Below are positions 61,890 to 64,000 of a DNA stretch of 64,000 nt, in pieces; within the stretch, counting starts at the first letter, position 1; each line of letters opens with the position of its first letter. The notes under the pieces are model-generated. The model worked only from the letters and a program-made list of their open reading frames with translations, was not told the DNA's origin and searched no databases. Source of the stretch: Gulosibacter macacae (lineage in GTDB: Bacteria > Actinomycetota > Actinomycetes > Actinomycetales > Microbacteriaceae); NCBI RefSeq assembly GCF_003865375.1, contig NZ_RQVS01000001.1:62001-126000 (forward strand). Reading direction: 5' to 3'. The position numbers and the translations under genes were made by a program.

Positions 61890-63347
61890 ATGACCGAGCT
61901 GCATGACCTCTCCGCCACCGAACAGCGTCGCTTGCTCGAAATCGGTGAGCTCACCGCATCCGAACTCACCGAGCATTACCTTGCCCGCATCGAGGCGCTC
62001 AACCCGAAATTGCGCGCGTTCATCACCGTCACCGCCGACGCCGCTCGCGAACGTGCCGCCAACCTTGACGCGACCCGCGCTGACGGCGCCTGGGCGCACA
62101 AGCGCCGCCACGAGCATCCGCTCTGGAGCCTGCCGTTCGGCGATAAAGACCTCATCGATCGCGCTGGTGTGCCTTCAAGCTACGGCTCGCGCGCGATGGC
62201 TGGGTTCGTGCCCGAGGTCTCGGCACCGCTCGTCGACACGATGGATGCGGCTGGCGGCATTTCACTCGGCAAGACGAACACGCCCGAATTTGGGTTCCCG
62301 AGTTACACCGAAAACCTGCTCGACGGCGGTGTTGCCCGCAATCCCTGGGACACCGACTTCGGCCCCGGCGGTTCGAGTGGCGGCGCGGCAGTCGCCGTCG
62401 CGGCGCGCATGCTGCCGTTCGCTCCCGGCAGCGACGGCGGCGGCTCCATCCGCATCCCGGCGGCAGCCTGTGGGCTCGTGGGACTCAAGCCCTCGCGCGG
62501 CCGAGTTCCGGATGCGAGCGGGGTCGACTCGCTCGGCGGGCTCGTCGTTGCCGGGCCCATTGCTCGCTCCATTGAGGATGCGGCGCTCCTCCTCGATGGC
62601 ATGATTGCGCGCGGCTACGGCGGGAAGCCCCGCGACCGCTTCGCGCTCACCGCGCCGAATGAGCAAGCTTCCTTCGTCGACGCACTCGTCGACCCGGTGC
62701 GTCCCTTGCGCATCGGCTGGAACACCTGGTCGCCGTGGGCGAGTCATTACGAGATCGCGCTCGACGCTGAAGCCGACGCCGTGCTCCACGACACGCTGCG
62801 TCTCGCCGAGAAACTCGGCCACCGCATCCAGCCGCTTGAGCCGACGCCGTTTCCCGACTACTTCGATGCCTTCCGCATGATCTGGCAGGGTGGCGCGGCT
62901 TCGCTACCGCTTGGCGACGAGGCCCTCGGCGCAGTTGAGCCGCTCACGCGCTGGCTGGTCGGAGAGGGGCGCAAGCGCGGAGCGGGAGAACTCGCGGCCG
63001 CGCTCGCGACGCTCTCGCGCTTCGAACAGCAGATCATTGCCGACTACGCCGAAGTCGACCTCGTGCTCACTCCGGCGCTGGCACTGCCGCCCCGACCGCT
63101 CGGCTGGTACGACGCGAGCGACGGCGAGCGCAACTTCGAACAGCAGTGCCAGTACACGCCGTACACGAGCTACGTGAATGTTGCCGGGCTCCCGGCGATC
63201 ACCCTGCCGGTCGCCGCGCATCCGCTGCCCTACGGTGTGCAGGCGATTGGCCGCCGCGGTGACGAAGTGACGCTCCTGCGCTTTGGTCGTCAGCTGGAAC
63301 GTGAACTCGGTTGGGATGGGCGAGTGCCGCCGGTATTGCGCACATAG
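61890..63347 (+). CDS. Amidase-signature family amidase
   Basis: 485 residues from ATG 61890, six bases after TAGGCT. The Ser-cisSer-Lys triad is visible: FGDKDLIDRAG (Lys), then GPGGSSGGAAVAVAARMLPFAPGSDGGGSIRIPAAACGLVGLKPSRGRV (the two serines). The C-terminal CQYTPYTSYVNVAGLPAITLPV is standard. It hydrolyses amides, possibly of an amino acid or an aryl compound. No GatA partners are near. It overlaps the convergent HExxH gene by 58 bp. Confidence 0.93.
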   Translation: MTELHDLSATEQRRLLEIGELTASELTEHYLARIEALNPKLRAFITVTADAARERAANLDATRADGAWAHKRRHEHPLWSLPFGDKDLIDRAGVPSSYGSRAMAGFVPEVSAPLVDTMDAAGGISLGKTNTPEFGFPSYTENLLDGGVARNPWDTDFGPGGSSGGAAVAVAARMLPFAPGSDGGGSIRIPAAACGLVGLKPSRGRVPDASGVDSLGGLVVAGPIARSIEDAALLLDGMIARGYGGKPRDRFALTAPNEQASFVDALVDPVRPLRIGWNTWSPWASHYEIALDAEADAVLHDTLRLAEKLGHRIQPLEPTPFPDYFDAFRMIWQGGAASLPLGDEALGAVEPLTRWLVGEGRKRGAGELAAALATLSRFEQQIIADYAEVDLVLTPALALPPRPLGWYDASDGERNFEQQCQYTPYTSYVNVAGLPAITLPVAAHPLPYGVQAIGRRGDEVTLLRFGRQLERELGWDGRVPPVLRT

Positions 63348-63727
63348 CCGCCGTCTTCGAGCCCGGCCTCAATTTCGAAGCGATTGGTGAGCGGATTGTT
63401 GCCGGCGATGCCATAGAGGATGGGGAAAAGCATCCCGTAGCGCCGCCACTGGTCGACGTGCACAAGTTCGTGCTTGAGCACGCGCGGATGCACGTTTTGG
63501 TTCGTGATGTAGACGCGGCCGACGCAAACTCCGCCGCGGCGGAACGCCCATTTCGGCAGGCCGGTGCAGATGATGAGTTCGCCGTGGCGCTTGATGCGGC
63601 CGACCGACAGTGGGACTCCCCAGAGGAGTCCCACTGCGGTTGCGAACCCAAAGCCAACTCGCGAAATTGGCGAGTCAAGCATCAGCGTGCGCGCGGCCCG
63701 CGCCAGCGAGCCCGGTCGGCGTGCCAC
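63290..63727 (-). CDS. Small HExxH zinc-protease-like protein
   Basis: 145 residues from GTG 63727, in a TAGTG overlap with the pspA stop. A hydrophobic start (FGFATAVGLLWGVPLSV, a possible single span) precedes TGLPKWAFRRGGVCVGRVYITNQNVHPRVLKHELVHVDQWRRYG. HELVH is a gluzincin-type HExxH; the downstream FEIEAGLEDGGY could supply the third ligand Glu. Similar short actinobacterial proteins have no proven function. It shares an operon with pspA and overlaps amidase by 58 bp. Confidence 0.7.
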   Translation of the reverse strand: MARRPGSLARAARTLMLDSPISRVGFGFATAVGLLWGVPLSVGRIKRHGELIICTGLPKWAFRRGGVCVGRVYITNQNVHPRVLKHELVHVDQWRRYGMLFPILYGIAGNNPLTNRFEIEAGLEDGGYVRNTGGTRPSQPSSRSS

Positions 63728-64000
63728 TACTGGGTGATGGCCTGCTGGCCGCCCGACTTAAGTGCGGCAAGGCGAGCCTCAACTTCGGTCATCTGACCGA
63801 GGTCTTCAAGCTGCTCGAACTGACGGTCGAGGCTCGAGGCCTGCAGTTCCTGCTGGCCGCGCACCTTCGCCTCCTCGCGACGTACCTTCTCTTCGAAGCG
63901 GCCGAGGTCGGCAGTCGGGTCGAGCACGTTGATCTGGGCGAGCGCCTCGTTGACCTTGGTCTGCGCCTCAGCCGACTTCGCGCGAGCGGCGAGCTCGTCA
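63727..64000 (-). CDS. pspA: PspA/IM30-family protein (N-terminus off the right edge)
   Basis: The last 90 or so codons are seen before the edge. The region DELAARAKSAEAQTKVNEALAQI and FEEKVRREEAKVRGQQELQASSLDRQFEQLE is a coiled coil like the C-terminal half of PspA/IM30 (ESCRT-III-like) proteins, ending in VEARLAALKSGGQQAITQ. PspA stabilises damaged membranes. The stop overlaps the HExxH gene start, so they probably share an mRNA. Only the C-terminus can be described. Confidence 0.8.
   Translation of the reverse strand, partial: DELAARAKSAEAQTKVNEALAQINVLDPTADLGRFEEKVRREEAKVRGQQELQASSLDRQFEQLEDLGQMTEVEARLAALKSGGQQAITQ

Overview
The window is 64 kb of GC-rich chromosome from an actinobacterium, most likely of the Microbacteriaceae. 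This rests on gene content and order, not on a database search. The supporting signs are a fused 2-oxoglutarate decarboxylase/dehydrogenase (kgd), a SigR/SigH sigma factor with an RsrA-type Zn anti-sigma beside aroA and rsgA, GuaB1 followed by two CNNM proteins, prfB/ftsEX/smpB, murI-rph-rdgB, an actinobacterial Tad pilus operon and a tmRNA tag reading ANNKRTDFALAA. Many start codons lie only 6-9 nt downstream of a TANNNT -10 box, which implies widespread leaderless mRNAs.

Layout. 0-9 kb: a truncated thiamine-diphosphate enzyme; a CsoR/CstR-type regulator with a Cys-rich mini-protein and an operator; a MarR regulator; a GNAT-AAA+ fusion with a hydrophobic partner; and an Lrp regulator divergent from a three-gene ABC importer. 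9-18 kb: a nitrilase-family hydrolase, an ABC exporter pair, a DUF3039-like protein with a thioesterase, pncB, murI-rph-rdgB, tRNA-Leu(UAG) and a VIT-family transporter. 18-23 kb: a seven-gene Tad/Flp pilus operon (tadA, B, C, a pilin-like peptide, two TadE-like proteins and one TadG-like protein). 23-31 kb: prfB, an NSS transporter with its 35-residue small subunit (metPS), ftsEX, smpB, a large FQPEQ-repeat membrane protein and ssrA.

31-34.4 kb: an accessory-looking segment directly behind ssrA. It holds an unknown 587-residue protein with a PH-like C-terminus, a GAD-like/DUF1851-like protein and a Phd/PIN toxin-antitoxin pair with a 16-bp palindromic operator. 34.5-46 kb: ychJ, aroQ, a septum-formation-type lipoprotein, an MFS exporter, an OsmC protein, a Na+/alanine symporter, a HisN-type phosphatase, an SDR enzyme, a degenerate CPBP protein, rsgA, aroA and sigR-rsrA. 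46-46.6 kb is a gene-free spacer with two unusual repeat families. 46.6-64 kb: kgd, guaB1, two CNNM proteins, nnrD, a GT87-like glycosyltransferase, a membrane acyltransferase, metX-metY, a Ser-less S51-like protein, ung, an amidase, a small HExxH protein and a truncated pspA.

Two dispersed intergenic repeat families run through the window. One is REP/BIME-like, built on TGGTTGGTCGAGTAGCG / ATCGAGACC. The other is built on GTGCTGAGGCCCTCGAAGCACG. Most of the window is core metabolism and cell biology. The least explained parts are the ssrA-linked segment, the GNAT-AAA+ module, the FQPEQ-repeat protein, the His-less CsoR homologue with its Cys-rich partner and the repeat spacer at 46.2-46.5 kb.
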